The translations under genes were made by a program, and so were the position numbers. A stretch of 21,957 nt of DNA from Candidatus Cloacimonadota bacterium (GTDB lineage Bacteria; Cloacimonadota; Cloacimonadia; Cloacimonadales; TCS61): contig JAFGMF010000106.1 of assembly GCA_016927675.1 (NCBI GenBank), positions 1-21,957 of the forward strand, in the 5' to 3' direction. Of the stretch, positions 7,196 through 17,505 are shown piece by piece. Every line of letters starts with the position of its first letter. The stretch's first letter is position 1. The notes beneath the pieces are model-generated. The model worked only from the letters and a program-made list of their open reading frames with translations. It had not been told where the DNA came from and made no database searches.

Positions 7196-10100
7196 GTGAT
7201 CAGAGAAATTAAACGTGATAAAAGAATAGAAAATTATGATAAAGTTCAGATCCGGATAGCCTCTCCTGATGCTATCCGAGAATGGTCTTACGGAGAAGTT
7301 ACAAAACCTGATACACTGAACTATCGAACCTTGAAACCGGAGAAAGGCGGGCTTTTCTGCGAGCGAATTTTCGGTCCGGAAAAAGACTATGAATGCAGCT
7401 GCGGTAAATACAAAAAAAAGAGATTTCAAAATACTGTATGCGACCGTTGCGGAGTAGAAATAACAACCTCCAGAGTTCGCCGTTCCAGAATGGGACATAT
7501 TGAACTTGCTGTGCCTATCGCTCATATCTGGTTTGTTAAGAGTCTGCCCAGCGTTATCGGAACCTTACTCGATATGCCGGTAAGTAAACTGGAAAGAGTA
7601 TTGTATTATGAGTCATTTATCGTACTTAATCCTGGTGACAGTGATTATGAGAAAAAAGACCTGATCGATGTTGATGAATATTACGATATCAGAGACAGAG
7701 TCGGTGAGGATTTTGTTGCCTTGATGGGCGCAGAAGCCATTAAGTTATTACTGGAAGAATTGAATCTGGAAGACGAATCAATGAATCTGCGAACCATTAT
7801 AAAAATGGAAACATCAGCACAGAAAAAACAGAAGGCGATAAAAAGATTGAAGATAGTTGATGCTTTAAGAAAATCCGATAACAGCCCTGAATGGATGGTT
7901 CTTGAAGTACTCCCGGTTCTCCCCCCTACATTACGTCCTTTGGTTCAACTTGATGGCGGAAGATTTGCCACAGCAGATTTTAACGAACTGTACCGTCGCG
8001 TCATTACCAGGAATAACAGATTGCGAGGTTTGATCGATATCAATGCCCCGGAAGTTATCCTGCGCAATGAAAAAAGAATGCTACAGGAAGCAGTAGATGC
8101 TTTGATCGATAATTCCCGAAAAACCAGACCTGTAAAAGGCAGAGGAAATCGTCCCCTAAAATCGCTGGCTGATCAGCTTAAAGGAAAAACCGGAAGATTT
8201 CGTCAGAATTTACTGGGAAAACGAGTAGACTACTCAGGACGTAGCGTAATAACGGTGGGGCCTAATTTAAAACTTCATGAATGTGGACTTCCAAAAGAGA
8301 TGGCAATAGAATTGTTCAAGCCATTTATAATAGAAAAACTGGAAAAGATGGGAGAAGTAGAAAAAACAAAAACGGCCAAAAAACTGATCGAAAAACAGAA
8401 GCCTCAAATTTGGGAAATTCTGGAAGAAGTGATCAAGGATTATCCGGTTCTTCTCAATAGAGCTCCGACTCTGCACAAGCATGGTATCCAGGCTTTCATG
8501 CCTGTTTTAACCGAAGGCAAAGCCATCGAGCTTCATCCACTTGTCTGTATCCCATACAATGCCGACTTTGATGGAGACCAGATGGCCGTCCACGTTCCAT
8601 TATCCCATGAATCTCAAATGGAAGCCAGAGTCCTCATGTTATCTTCCCGTAATCTGATGCTTCCTTCAAACGGGAAACTGGCCATGGCTGCCAATCAGGA
8701 TATTGTTCTGGGGATTTATTATCTAACTGTATCTCGCGAGAAAGATCCTCCGGAAAAAGATGAATACTGGAAAAAACACATGTTCAGTTCACCAACTGAA
8801 ATTATTATAGCTTATCAGCAGGATGAACTGCTTTGTAACAGAAAAGGTGAAAAACAGAAAGAAAGAGAACTGGATATCCATACCTGGATAAAAGTTTTGA
8901 TAAACAATCAGATTGTCACAACAACTGTCGGACGCGTCATATTCAATGAAATCCTTACAGATAAAATACCTTTCAAAAATTACACATTCACCAAGGGTAA
9001 ACTGAATGATATAGCCATGGAATGTTTTGAGAAACTTGGTCAGCATAAAACTGCTCAACTTCTGGATGAGATAAAAGATCTGGGCTTTAAATATGCTACC
9101 AAAGCTGGGATAACTTTCAGTGCCAGTGATGTAATATCTCCCGAAAGAAAAAACAAGATCATTGCCAAAACCGAGAAAGACGTTCAGGAAATTATCGCCA
9201 GCTATATGAGTGGTGAAATTACTGAAACAGAACGGTACAACAGGGTTATTGATAAATGGAAGATGACAACCGAGACTGTAACCGATGTTCTTATGTCTGA
9301 GCTGGAAGCTGATAAACAGGGATTCAATTCGATCAACATGATGTATATTTCAGGTGCCAGGGGTGGTAAAGACCAGATTAAACAGCTTGGGGCAATGAGA
9401 GGTCTGATGGATAAACCTTCCCGAGGTACATCGGACAGCATCGCGGAAGTTATCGAAACACCCATTAAATCGAATTTCAAAGAAGGTTTAACCGTTCTGG
9501 AATACTTTATCTCAACCCATGGAGCCAGAAAAGGACTCGCCGATACAGCTCTGAAAACAGCCGATGCCGGTTATCTGACCAGAAGACTGGTAGATGTTGC
9601 CCAGAATGCTGTTATCACCGAAGAGGATTGCGGCACTATCGAAGGAATTCAAATCTCAGCATTGAAAGAAGGCCTGGAAATTGTTGAATCTCTCTCCGAA
9701 CGAATCAAGGGGCGTACTGCAGCAGAAGACATTATCGATCCGATCACAGATACGGTTATTATCCGGGCAAACGAAAGAATTTCCAGCGAAATTGCTACCA
9801 AGATCCAGAATCACGGAATAAACTCAGTGAAAATCCGTGCAGTACTAACCTGTGAAACTGAAAAAGGAATATGCGCAAAATGTTATGGCCGTAATCTGGC
9901 TACAGGTAAACTGGTAGCGATCGGTGAACCGGTTGGTATTATCGCCGCACAGAGTATTGGTGAGCCCGGAACACAGCTTACCCTTCGTACTTTTCATATT
10001 GGAGGAACTGCATCAACAGATATAGACCTGGCAGAAGTAGCTACCAATTCTGATGGTATCATTAAATTTATCAGAATGAATACCGTAAATAACCGGAACA

Positions 10101-11356
10101 ATGAATTGGTTTCTATTACCTCTCTGGGTAGAATTCAGATCATCAGTGAAGAAGATGGATCTGTTCTGGAAAATTACAAAGTTGAATATGCTGCTACTAT
10201 CTATGTCCGGGAAGGTCAGAAAGTAGTTAAGAACACAAAACTTTTCAGCTGGGATCATTATAATAATCCTTTGATCGCAACAGGAAAGGGTAAATTGAAG
10301 TTTGAACATTTTATCAAGGACGTTACCTATAAAGAAGAATTCAATGAATTGACAGGTTCAAGAGAAATTACCATCATCGATTCTAAGGATAGAAAAGTTC
10401 AAGCGCAGTTCAAGATCATACAGGAGAACGGTGAAGAGGAACTTGTACCCATTCCAACAGGTTTAAATGTAGAGATCGAAGATGGGATTTATGTCCATCC
10501 GGGAGACATTCTGGGCAAATCTTCCAGAATTACCGTGAAGCAAAGTGATATTACCGGTGGACTACCCAGAGTTCAGGATCTGTTTGAAGCTCGGGTTCCC
10601 AAAGATAAAGCTATCCTTTCTGAAATTACCGGAACCGTATCTATCGGTGATCTTACTAAATCAGGCAGAATCATCTATATTAATGCTGAAGACGGAACCG
10701 AGAAAAAATATGTTATTCCACCAGGAAAACGAATTATCGTTCACCAGGGTGACCTTGTCGAAAGTGGGGACGCATTGTCTGGTGGACCGCTTGATCCTCA
10801 CGACATCCTTAAGGCAAAGGGTATTAAAGCTTCTCAAATGCTCATTATGAATGAAATCCAGGAAGTATACCGAAAACAGGGTGTGAAGATTGACGATAAA
10901 CACATAGGTGTGATAATCAGACAGATGTTTAAAAAAGTTAAGATTTCCAATCCGGGTCATACAATATTCCTGGAAGGAGAAATAGTAAATAGAAATCAGG
11001 TAATGCGTGAAAACAAACGCATCGAAGAAGAGGGTGGCGAAGGAGCCACTTTTGAGCAATTGCTTCTGGGTATAACCAAAGCTTCACTATTAACCGACAG
11101 CTGGCTTTCGGCAGCATCATTCCAGGAAACAACCAAAGTACTCACCCAAGCATCACTGGAAGGAAAGATCGACGAACTTGAGGGTCTTAAGGAAAGTATT
11201 ATTATCGGACATAGAATCCCGATCGGAACCGGTACAAAATACTACAACAATACGATCAAGAAGGCTGTCGAAACAGGAAAATCGGTTAGTGAAATAATTC
11301 AGGATTTTGCCCACGGACAACACGAAGAAGATGTTAAAGACATACTTGATTTCTAA
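7196..11356 (+). CDS. rpoC: DNA-directed RNA polymerase subunit beta'
   Basis: This largest polymerase subunit (1386 residues) holds the catalytic magnesium. The active-site motif NADFDGD is at residues 455-461. An N-terminal zinc ribbon uses C67, C69, C82 and C85, and a second zinc site uses C812, C886, C893 and C896. The bridge-helix/trigger-loop region contains GEPGTQLTLRTFHIGGTAS. The start is GTG at 7196 with a GGGGG site at 7186-7190, and the protein begins close to the usual IASP...I+EWS motif. rpsL follows 23 bp later with no terminator between, so rpoBC and the str genes are probably one transcript. Confidence 0.98.
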   Translation: MIREIKRDKRIENYDKVQIRIASPDAIREWSYGEVTKPDTLNYRTLKPEKGGLFCERIFGPEKDYECSCGKYKKKRFQNTVCDRCGVEITTSRVRRSRMGHIELAVPIAHIWFVKSLPSVIGTLLDMPVSKLERVLYYESFIVLNPGDSDYEKKDLIDVDEYYDIRDRVGEDFVALMGAEAIKLLLEELNLEDESMNLRTIIKMETSAQKKQKAIKRLKIVDALRKSDNSPEWMVLEVLPVLPPTLRPLVQLDGGRFATADFNELYRRVITRNNRLRGLIDINAPEVILRNEKRMLQEAVDALIDNSRKTRPVKGRGNRPLKSLADQLKGKTGRFRQNLLGKRVDYSGRSVITVGPNLKLHECGLPKEMAIELFKPFIIEKLEKMGEVEKTKTAKKLIEKQKPQIWEILEEVIKDYPVLLNRAPTLHKHGIQAFMPVLTEGKAIELHPLVCIPYNADFDGDQMAVHVPLSHESQMEARVLMLSSRNLMLPSNGKLAMAANQDIVLGIYYLTVSREKDPPEKDEYWKKHMFSSPTEIIIAYQQDELLCNRKGEKQKERELDIHTWIKVLINNQIVTTTVGRVIFNEILTDKIPFKNYTFTKGKLNDIAMECFEKLGQHKTAQLLDEIKDLGFKYATKAGITFSASDVISPERKNKIIAKTEKDVQEIIASYMSGEITETERYNRVIDKWKMTTETVTDVLMSELEADKQGFNSINMMYISGARGGKDQIKQLGAMRGLMDKPSRGTSDSIAEVIETPIKSNFKEGLTVLEYFISTHGARKGLADTALKTADAGYLTRRLVDVAQNAVITEEDCGTIEGIQISALKEGLEIVESLSERIKGRTAAEDIIDPITDTVIIRANERISSEIATKIQNHGINSVKIRAVLTCETEKGICAKCYGRNLATGKLVAIGEPVGIIAAQSIGEPGTQLTLRTFHIGGTASTDIDLAEVATNSDGIIKFIRMNTVNNRNNELVSITSLGRIQIISEEDGSVLENYKVEYAATIYVREGQKVVKNTKLFSWDHYNNPLIATGKGKLKFEHFIKDVTYKEEFNELTGSREITIIDSKDRKVQAQFKIIQENGEEELVPIPTGLNVEIEDGIYVHPGDILGKSSRITVKQSDITGGLPRVQDLFEARVPKDKAILSEITGTVSIGDLTKSGRIIYINAEDGTEKKYVIPPGKRIIVHQGDLVESGDALSGGPLDPHDILKAKGIKASQMLIMNEIQEVYRKQGVKIDDKHIGVIIRQMFKKVKISNPGHTIFLEGEIVNRNQVMRENKRIEEEGGEGATFEQLLLGITKASLLTDSWLSAASFQETTKVLTQASLEGKIDELEGLKESIIIGHRIPIGTGTKYYNNTIKKAVETGKSVSEIIQDFAHGQHEEDVKDILDF

Positions 11357-11379
11357 ATAATAATACGGAGGAAGAATAA

Positions 11380-11754
11380 GTGCCTACAATTAATCAGTTG
11401 GTAAGAAAGGGAAGAAAAACGATCGAAAAGAAAAAGAAAAATCGTGCTCTTTCCTCTTGCCCTCAACGTCGGGGTGTTTGTACCAGAGTTTATACAACTA
11501 CTCCCAAAAAACCAAATTCAGCTCTGCGTAAGGTTGCCAGAGTTAGACTTACGAATGGTTTTGAAGTAACCGTCTATATCCCGGGTGAAGGTCATAACCT
11601 GCAGGAACACTCTATCGTTCTCGTCAGAGGTGGAAGAGTAAAAGATTTACCAGGTGTCCGTTATCATATCGTCCGAGGTGCATTGGATACTTCCGGAGTG
11701 GACAACAGAGTTCACAGTCGTTCCAAATACGGTACGAAGAGACCTAAGAAGTAG
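11380..11754 (+). CDS. rpsL: 30S ribosomal protein S12
   Basis: S12 lies at the decoding centre and controls accuracy of tRNA selection. The 124-residue protein contains the two invariant loops TTTPKKPNSALRK (residues 39-51) and GGRVKDLPGVRY. The lysines whose mutation gives streptomycin resistance elsewhere are both present, so the sequence looks wild type. The start is GTG at 11380, with GGAGGA at 11367-11372 seven bases upstream. It begins the rpsL-rpsG-fusA string directly behind rpoC, as in many bacteria. Confidence 0.97.
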   Translation: MPTINQLVRKGRKTIEKKKKNRALSSCPQRRGVCTRVYTTTPKKPNSALRKVARVRLTNGFEVTVYIPGEGHNLQEHSIVLVRGGRVKDLPGVRYHIVRGALDTSGVDNRVHSRSKYGTKRPKK

Positions 11755-11763
11755 GAGGAACAG

Positions 11764-12234
11764 ATGTCCAGAAGAAGAAAAATCATCGAAAGAGAAGTAT
11801 TCCCTGATCCAAAGTACAATAGTATTATTTTAAGTACTTTTATCAATACTGTTATGCAGCGCGGCAAAAAAAGTCTGGCAGAAAGAATTGTCTATGGAGC
11901 CTTGGATATTATCGGGCAAAAGACCAAGGATGAACCTTTGCAGGTTTTCCTGCAGTCGATCGATAATGTGAAACCACTTATCAAAGTAGTTTCTCGACGT
12001 GTCGGTGGAGCAAATTATCAGGTTCCTACTGAAGTATCAAATAAAAATGCTCAGGCTCTTGCATTTCGCTGGATAATAGGCTATTCACGAAACCGCGCAG
12101 AGAAAACCATGACGGAAAGGCTGGCTGCAGAATTACTGGCTGCCTACAAGAAAGAAGGCGCTAGCATTAAAAAGCGAGAAGATACTCATAAAATGGCTGA
12201 AGCAAACAAAGCTTTTGCCCATTTTAGAATATAA
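11764..12234 (+). CDS. rpsG: 30S ribosomal protein S7
   Basis: S7 nucleates assembly of the 30S head and contacts E-site tRNA and mRNA. The 156-residue product starts MSRRRKIIEREVFPDPKYNS and includes the conserved GGANYQVPTEV segment and the RWII helix region, all usual for the family. GGAGG at 11754-11758 overlaps the rpsL stop codon, suggesting translational coupling. fusA follows after 14 bp. Confidence 0.97.
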   Translation: MSRRRKIIEREVFPDPKYNSIILSTFINTVMQRGKKSLAERIVYGALDIIGQKTKDEPLQVFLQSIDNVKPLIKVVSRRVGGANYQVPTEVSNKNAQALAFRWIIGYSRNRAEKTMTERLAAELLAAYKKEGASIKKREDTHKMAEANKAFAHFRI

Positions 12235-12248
12235 TCATCGATTCCAAG

Positions 12249-14339
12249 ATGCCTGCTGATCTGACCAATATCAGGAATATTGGCATCATGGCCCATATTG
12301 ATGCCGGTAAAACAACAACAACCGAAAGGATGCTGTTCTATACCGGCATCATTCATAGAATGGGAGAAGTCCATGACGGTAATGCCGTGATGGACTGGAT
12401 GGAACAGGAAAGAGAACGCGGTATCACTATCACTTCTGCCGTTACAACCTGTTTCTGGAAAAATAAGCAGATCAATATCATCGATACACCCGGACACGTC
12501 GATTTTACAGCGGAAGTAGAACGTTCACTGCGGATACTGGACGGAGCGATCGGAATATTCTGCGGGGTGGGCGGAGTTGAACCACAATCTGAAACTGTCT
12601 GGCATCAGGCAGATAGATATAAGATTCCACGAATTGCCTATATCAACAAATTAGACCGCTCAGGTGCCGATTTCGAACATGTTGTCGAAATGATCCAAAA
12701 GAGACTTACACCCAAGGCATGTCCGGTTCAGATCCCCATCGGACGGGAAGATTCTTTCCGGGGAATTATAGATTTGATCACCATGAAAGCCTGCTACTTC
12801 GATCAAGCTACCCTCGGTGTTAATTTTGAGATAAAGGATATCCCGACAGAATACCAGACAAAAGCTAATCAGCAAAGAGAAATACTGTTAGAGAATATTT
12901 CTGATTATAATGATGAGTTGATGGAAACTTATCTGAATGGAGGTAATGTTACACCAGCTCTTATGATCAAAACAATCAGAAAGGCAACCATTCATGCTCA
13001 ATTCGTCCCGATCTACTGCGGCTCTTCCTTGCGTAATATCGGTGTACAACCACTGCTGGATGGTATCTGTGATTTTCTGCCTTCACCTCAGGATGTGCCG
13101 CCCACAATCGGTTATTCCAGAAACAGTGAAGATCCCATAGAGATCTATCCCGATACCGATGCCAAGTTTTCTGCACTTGCCTTTAAAGTTCAGATAGACA
13201 AATACGTGGGAAAATTGATCTATATAAGAGTCTATTCTGGTTCTTTGAAGAGAAGCGCTTCTGTCCTTAATCAACGAAATAACCAGAAGGAAAGAATTTC
13301 CCGGATCCTGCAGATGCATTCCAATAAGAAAAAAGATATCTTCGAGTTAAAAGCAGGTGATATCGCCGCCATCGTAGGACCAAAAAATATCCAGACCAGT
13401 GATACAATCACTTCTGAAGATTATAACGTCCTTCTGGCAGATATCACTTTCCCCGATTCTGTCATCTCGATCGCAATCGAACCGCGTACCAAGGCAGATC
13501 AGGACAACCTGAGTAATGCCTTGAAAAAACTCGAAGAAGAAGATCCTACTTTTAGAGTATCTCAAAACAAAGATACCGGTCAAACTTTAATATCGGGAAT
13601 GGGTGAACTTCATCTGGAAGTTATTGTTGACCGCCTGTACAGAGAATTTAATGTTCAGGCTAATATCGGCAATCCTATGGTAGCCTATAAGGAAACTATC
13701 CTGGATACGGTCCTGGGAGAAGGCGAATTCATCAGAGAAATGGGCGGAAAAGGTCATTATGCCGTTGTTAAGGTCAGGCTTTCACCCTTGGAATTGGATC
13801 AGCTCCCTGCCGGTAAAAAAATAATCTTTAAAAACAGACTTTCTCACGATATTATTCCTGAAATATTCTGGGATGTTATCCGGATAAGCGCTTTGAATTC
13901 ATGTCTGGATGGTCCATTAATAAATAGTCCGGTAGAACGCTTGAAAATTGAATTGATCGATGGTAAATACAACGAAGTAGATTCAAGTGAGACTTCGTTC
14001 AGTATTGCCACTTCTCTTGCGGTCAATCAAGCGCTGAGAGCTGCAAAAGCAGTTATAATGGAACCTGTAATGCTCGTTAAGGTGATCACTCCTGATGAAC
14101 ATATGGGAGATATCATCGGAGATCTTAATTCAAAAAGAGCAAAAATCGATGCGATCAGGTTATATCTGAATAAACAGGAAATCGTTGCCGAAGTTCCAAT
14201 GAGTGAACTTTTCGGCTATGCAACCAGATTAAGATCTATTTCCCAGGGTAGAGCCGTGCATACAATGGAATTTCTCAAACATGAGAAAGTCCCAGCGAAT
14301 ATCCAGGAAAAAATACTGAAAAAGATCAGGGGTTACTAA
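12249..14339 (+). CDS. fusA: Elongation factor G (divergent domain IV)
   Basis: EF-G is the GTPase that drives translocation and, with RRF, ribosome recycling. The 696-residue protein has all G motifs: P loop AHIDAGKT (15-22), switch I RGITI, DTPGH (79-83) and NKLD (133-136). Domains II-V follow, with GMGELHLEV, DSSE (578-581) and the C-terminal HMGDIIGDLNSKR. Departures from common EF-G include FCGVGGVEPQ after the G3 motif, GGKGHYAVV (499-507) where GGRGQYG is usual, and an unusual helix around 535-560 where IPAVEKG is normally found. Its position in the str string supports the elongation role, but it may be of an EF-G subfamily with split functions. No clear ribosome-binding site precedes ATG 12249. 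Confidence 0.93.
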   Translation: MPADLTNIRNIGIMAHIDAGKTTTTERMLFYTGIIHRMGEVHDGNAVMDWMEQERERGITITSAVTTCFWKNKQINIIDTPGHVDFTAEVERSLRILDGAIGIFCGVGGVEPQSETVWHQADRYKIPRIAYINKLDRSGADFEHVVEMIQKRLTPKACPVQIPIGREDSFRGIIDLITMKACYFDQATLGVNFEIKDIPTEYQTKANQQREILLENISDYNDELMETYLNGGNVTPALMIKTIRKATIHAQFVPIYCGSSLRNIGVQPLLDGICDFLPSPQDVPPTIGYSRNSEDPIEIYPDTDAKFSALAFKVQIDKYVGKLIYIRVYSGSLKRSASVLNQRNNQKERISRILQMHSNKKKDIFELKAGDIAAIVGPKNIQTSDTITSEDYNVLLADITFPDSVISIAIEPRTKADQDNLSNALKKLEEEDPTFRVSQNKDTGQTLISGMGELHLEVIVDRLYREFNVQANIGNPMVAYKETILDTVLGEGEFIREMGGKGHYAVVKVRLSPLELDQLPAGKKIIFKNRLSHDIIPEIFWDVIRISALNSCLDGPLINSPVERLKIELIDGKYNEVDSSETSFSIATSLAVNQALRAAKAVIMEPVMLVKVITPDEHMGDIIGDLNSKRAKIDAIRLYLNKQEIVAEVPMSELFGYATRLRSISQGRAVHTMEFLKHEKVPANIQEKILKKIRGY

Positions 14340-14362
14340 CCTGTTTTGCCGATAACTTGATA

Positions 14363-15199
14363 ATGATTTTAAAGGATATCTTAACTGAATCGATCCAGCT
14401 GTTAGGAAATCATTCTATCGATAATCCCCGTTTAAACGCCGAACTATTAATATCAAACATTGTTCAGATGAGCAGAGCAAATCTGTATCTTCAACAGAAT
14501 TTAACCATTAACTCGGATCAGATAAATAAAATCAGGAATTTCATTTCACGAAGAATTAGCGGTGAACCTCTGCAATACATAGTCGGAGAAATCGAATTTG
14601 CCGGTTGCAGGATTCTTGTCGATAAAACTGTTCTCATCCCTCGCCCGGAAACAGAACTTCTCGTTGATCTGATCTGTAAAGATATGCAATCACCAAACCG
14701 GATCCTCGAGATCGGTACCGGCTCTGGCGCAATAGCAATTGCCCTGGCAAAGAAATTTTCCCACAGCAGAATAGAAGCAGTAGACATCTCCCCTGAAGCA
14801 TTGCAGACTGCCAGAAAAAATGCACTTCTTAATCATGTTCTTGTGCAATTCTACTACTCGGATCTGTTCTCCGAAGTAACAGGACGTTTCGACCTGATCG
14901 TATCAAATCCACCGTATATTTCAAAAAGGGAGTATGATCAATTACCCGCAGAAATCAAATGTTTCGAACCGAAAAAAGCGTTGCTGGCAGAAGATCAGGG
15001 ACTTTTCTTCTATCGCCAGATCCTGAAAAAAGCAAAAGATTATTTGACTGATTCCGGAATTATATTTTTTGAGAATGGATTTCAGCAAGGTAACAGAATC
15101 AAAGAAATAGCTCAAAAGTATAATTTCGGGCACGTTGAGATCATGAACGATTTGAACGGAATCGATCGATATCTGAAAATAGGATGGGAAAATGGATAA
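14363..15199 (+). CDS. prmC: Peptide chain release factor N5-glutamine methyltransferase
   Basis: PrmC (HemK) methylates the glutamine of the GGQ motif of RF1 and RF2 using S-adenosylmethionine and so speeds translation termination. The product from ATG 14363 is 278 residues, the usual size. Visible motifs are GEPLQYI, IPRPETE (92-98), the SAM-binding ILEIGTGSGAIAIALA (114-129) and the catalytic NPPY (182-185). A TTG two codons upstream (14357) is an alternative start, and neither has a clear ribosome-binding site. prmC most often follows prfA (RF1), but here it follows fusA and overlaps murA by 8 bp. Confidence 0.94.
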   Translation: MILKDILTESIQLLGNHSIDNPRLNAELLISNIVQMSRANLYLQQNLTINSDQINKIRNFISRRISGEPLQYIVGEIEFAGCRILVDKTVLIPRPETELLVDLICKDMQSPNRILEIGTGSGAIAIALAKKFSHSRIEAVDISPEALQTARKNALLNHVLVQFYYSDLFSEVTGRFDLIVSNPPYISKREYDQLPAEIKCFEPKKALLAEDQGLFFYRQILKKAKDYLTDSGIIFFENGFQQGNRIKEIAQKYNFGHVEIMNDLNGIDRYLKIGWENG

Positions 15200-16445
15200 A
15201 TTCATCATCAATGGCAACCGGAAATTATCTGGTGAAGTTAGAATAAGCGGTGCTAAAAATGCTGCTCTGCCAATAATGACAGCATCATTGTTAGCCAGAG
15301 GAAAAACTGTTTTGCACAATGTACCCCATCTTAATGATATCAAAATGATGGCTCACCTGCTACGGGTTATCGGTGCCAGAATAGACTTTGATGGCTCTAC
15401 AATGACCATTGATACAACTCACTGCAGCTACTTCGAAGCCCCCTATGAACTGGTCAGCAAAATGCGCGCCTCTATCTATGTTCTCGGTCCTTTACTGGCC
15501 AGATTCGGTCAGGCAAGAGTATCTTTTCCGGGAGGATGCGCAATCGGAACCAGGCCTGTTGATCTTCATCTTAAGGCGATGGAGCAATTAGGCGCAAAGA
15601 TCAATCTGTCTCACGGTTATATAATTGCTCAGACAGACAGGTTAACTGGAAATCGTATCAATTTTGCCAAATCAAGTGTTGGCGCTACAGCCAATGCCTT
15701 AATGGCTGCAGTCCTGGCAGAAGGTGATACTTTGCTTGAAAATTGCGCCCGGGAACCTGAGATATCAAGTTTAGCTGTTTTACTTCAGCAAATGGGAGCA
15801 CAGATCAAAGGGATCGGAACCAGAATTCTTAACATCAGAGGAGTTAAAGAACTTCATCCGGTAGAAGCTACAATCATTCCGGATCGAATTGAAGCCGGCA
15901 CTTTTCTGGTAGCAGCCGCTATCACAAACAGTACCATAAAAATAACAAATTGCTGTTCCGAACACCTTGAGTCACCTCTTGAAAAACTCAGAAATATCGG
16001 TTTTAATTTCATCCTGGATAACGATGCCATTACTATAAATCCCGGGAATATTATCCTGCCTCAAAATCTTCAGACTACTCCTTACCCGGGTTTCCCAACT
16101 GATCTGCAGGCACAGTTTATGTCGCTGCTTACCCTGGCCGGAGGAGAAAGCAGAATCGAAGATACTATCTTCCCAGACAGATTCATGCATGTAGCAGAGT
16201 TGAATCGCCTGGATGCAGATATCACTGTGCAGGGTAACACCGCTTTGATCAGAGGCGTCAAATTTCTTAGTGGTGCTCCAGTAATGGCAACTGACCTCAG
16301 AGCCAGCGCTGCTCTGGTTCTGGCTGGTCTGGCAGCTCAGGGAACAACTGAAATTTCCCGGATCTACCATATCGACCGAGGTTACGAAAGAATTGAAGAA
16401 AAACTTGTAAATCTGGGTGCCGAGATAAAGAGGATTCAAGGTTAA
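15192..16445 (+). CDS. murA: UDP-N-acetylglucosamine 1-carboxyvinyltransferase
   Basis: MurA transfers enolpyruvate from PEP to UDP-GlcNAc, the first committed step of peptidoglycan synthesis, in the cytoplasm. The 417-residue protein has the expected length, the substrate-contact motif SGAKNAALPI with Lys22, and the catalytic loop FPGGCAIGTRP with Cys116, the residue alkylated by fosfomycin. The ATG lies inside the prmC stop region, an 8-bp overlap, and AGGA at 15181-15184 inside prmC serves as ribosome-binding site. This points to translational coupling. mnmA begins one base after its stop. Confidence 0.96.
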   Translation: MDKFIINGNRKLSGEVRISGAKNAALPIMTASLLARGKTVLHNVPHLNDIKMMAHLLRVIGARIDFDGSTMTIDTTHCSYFEAPYELVSKMRASIYVLGPLLARFGQARVSFPGGCAIGTRPVDLHLKAMEQLGAKINLSHGYIIAQTDRLTGNRINFAKSSVGATANALMAAVLAEGDTLLENCAREPEISSLAVLLQQMGAQIKGIGTRILNIRGVKELHPVEATIIPDRIEAGTFLVAAAITNSTIKITNCCSEHLESPLEKLRNIGFNFILDNDAITINPGNIILPQNLQTTPYPGFPTDLQAQFMSLLTLAGGESRIEDTIFPDRFMHVAELNRLDADITVQGNTALIRGVKFLSGAPVMATDLRASAALVLAGLAAQGTTEISRIYHIDRGYERIEEKLVNLGAEIKRIQG

Positions 16446-16446
16446 A

Positions 16447-17505
16447 ATGAAAGTTGCCGTCGCCATGAGTGGAGGTGTAGACAGCTCAGTTGCAGCCGCA
16501 ATTCTGAAACGGAAAAATTACGACCTTGTCGGAGTTACCATGCGGCATTGTTCAAACGAAGGCGACAGCGATCAAAACGACTGTTCACAAGCAATCCTCG
16601 ATGCAGCCAGAGTCTGCCATGAACTTGATATACCCCATCAGGTGATCGATGTTACTGAAGAATTTAAAAACATCGTGATCGCCAACTTTATCTCTGAATA
16701 TGCTGCCGGCAGAACACCAAACCCATGCACCCTGTGTAACCCGACAATAAAATGGGGGATCCTGCTAGACAAAATCATCCAGCTTAACGCAGATAAAATG
16801 GCAACCGGTCATTATGTGAAAACCACTTCCATCAATGGTAAAATACATCTCTTTAGAGGTAAAGATCAACATCGGGACCAATCATATATGCTCTGGGGAC
16901 TTGATCAAGCCCAGCTTGCCAAATCACTGTTCCCTGTTGGTGATCTAAGTAAATCAGAATCAAGACAGATCGCACGTGAATTTGCCCTGTCTGTCCACGA
17001 TAAAGCAGACAGCCAGGAGATCTGCTTCATTGACGGTAATTATCAGAATTTTCTAACACAGCATCTTGAACTTATCCCCGGTGATATCCTGCTGGATGGA
17101 CAGAAAAAGATCGGTCGTCATCAAGGTCTTCCTCTTTATACTATCGGTCAGAGAAAAGGCATGAACACTCCCTGGCATGCTCCTCTGTTCGTTAAGAGTA
17201 TTGATCCTGAGACAAACAGCCTGATCGTCACCGATGATCCGGCACAATTATTAGAGAACAGCTTCAGCATCAATCAAATCAACTGGATTTCCGGAGAACC
17301 ACCAGCTTCCTTTACGGGTCTCCAGGTACAGATCAGATACAACAGCAGACCTGCTGAAATTGAAGAATTGACACTTTTGGAAAATACTGCATCTATTAAA
17401 CTGAAAAATCCCACCCGCGCTATCACTCCAGGTCAATCAGCAGTTTTCTATCTTAACTCGGAATTACTGGGAGGTGGTCTTATCAAGGAGTTCAATTCAT
17501 GCTAA
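16447..17505 (+). CDS. mnmA: tRNA-specific 2-thiouridylase MnmA
   Basis: MnmA activates U34 of tRNA-Lys, -Glu and -Gln with ATP and inserts sulfur to give 2-thiouridine, stabilising decoding of split codon boxes. The 352-residue protein has the PP-loop AMSGGVDSSVAA (SGGVDSS at 8-14). The catalytic cysteine pair is C97 in NPCTLCNPTIKWG and C193 in DSQEICFI. The ATGHY motif and the C-terminal beta-barrel are also present. AAGG at 16438-16441, in the end of murA, precedes its ATG. Its end overlaps wecB by 7 bp. Confidence 0.95.
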   Translation: MKVAVAMSGGVDSSVAAAILKRKNYDLVGVTMRHCSNEGDSDQNDCSQAILDAARVCHELDIPHQVIDVTEEFKNIVIANFISEYAAGRTPNPCTLCNPTIKWGILLDKIIQLNADKMATGHYVKTTSINGKIHLFRGKDQHRDQSYMLWGLDQAQLAKSLFPVGDLSKSESRQIAREFALSVHDKADSQEICFIDGNYQNFLTQHLELIPGDILLDGQKKIGRHQGLPLYTIGQRKGMNTPWHAPLFVKSIDPETNSLIVTDDPAQLLENSFSINQINWISGEPPASFTGLQVQIRYNSRPAEIEELTLLENTASIKLKNPTRAITPGQSAVFYLNSELLGGGLIKEFNSC

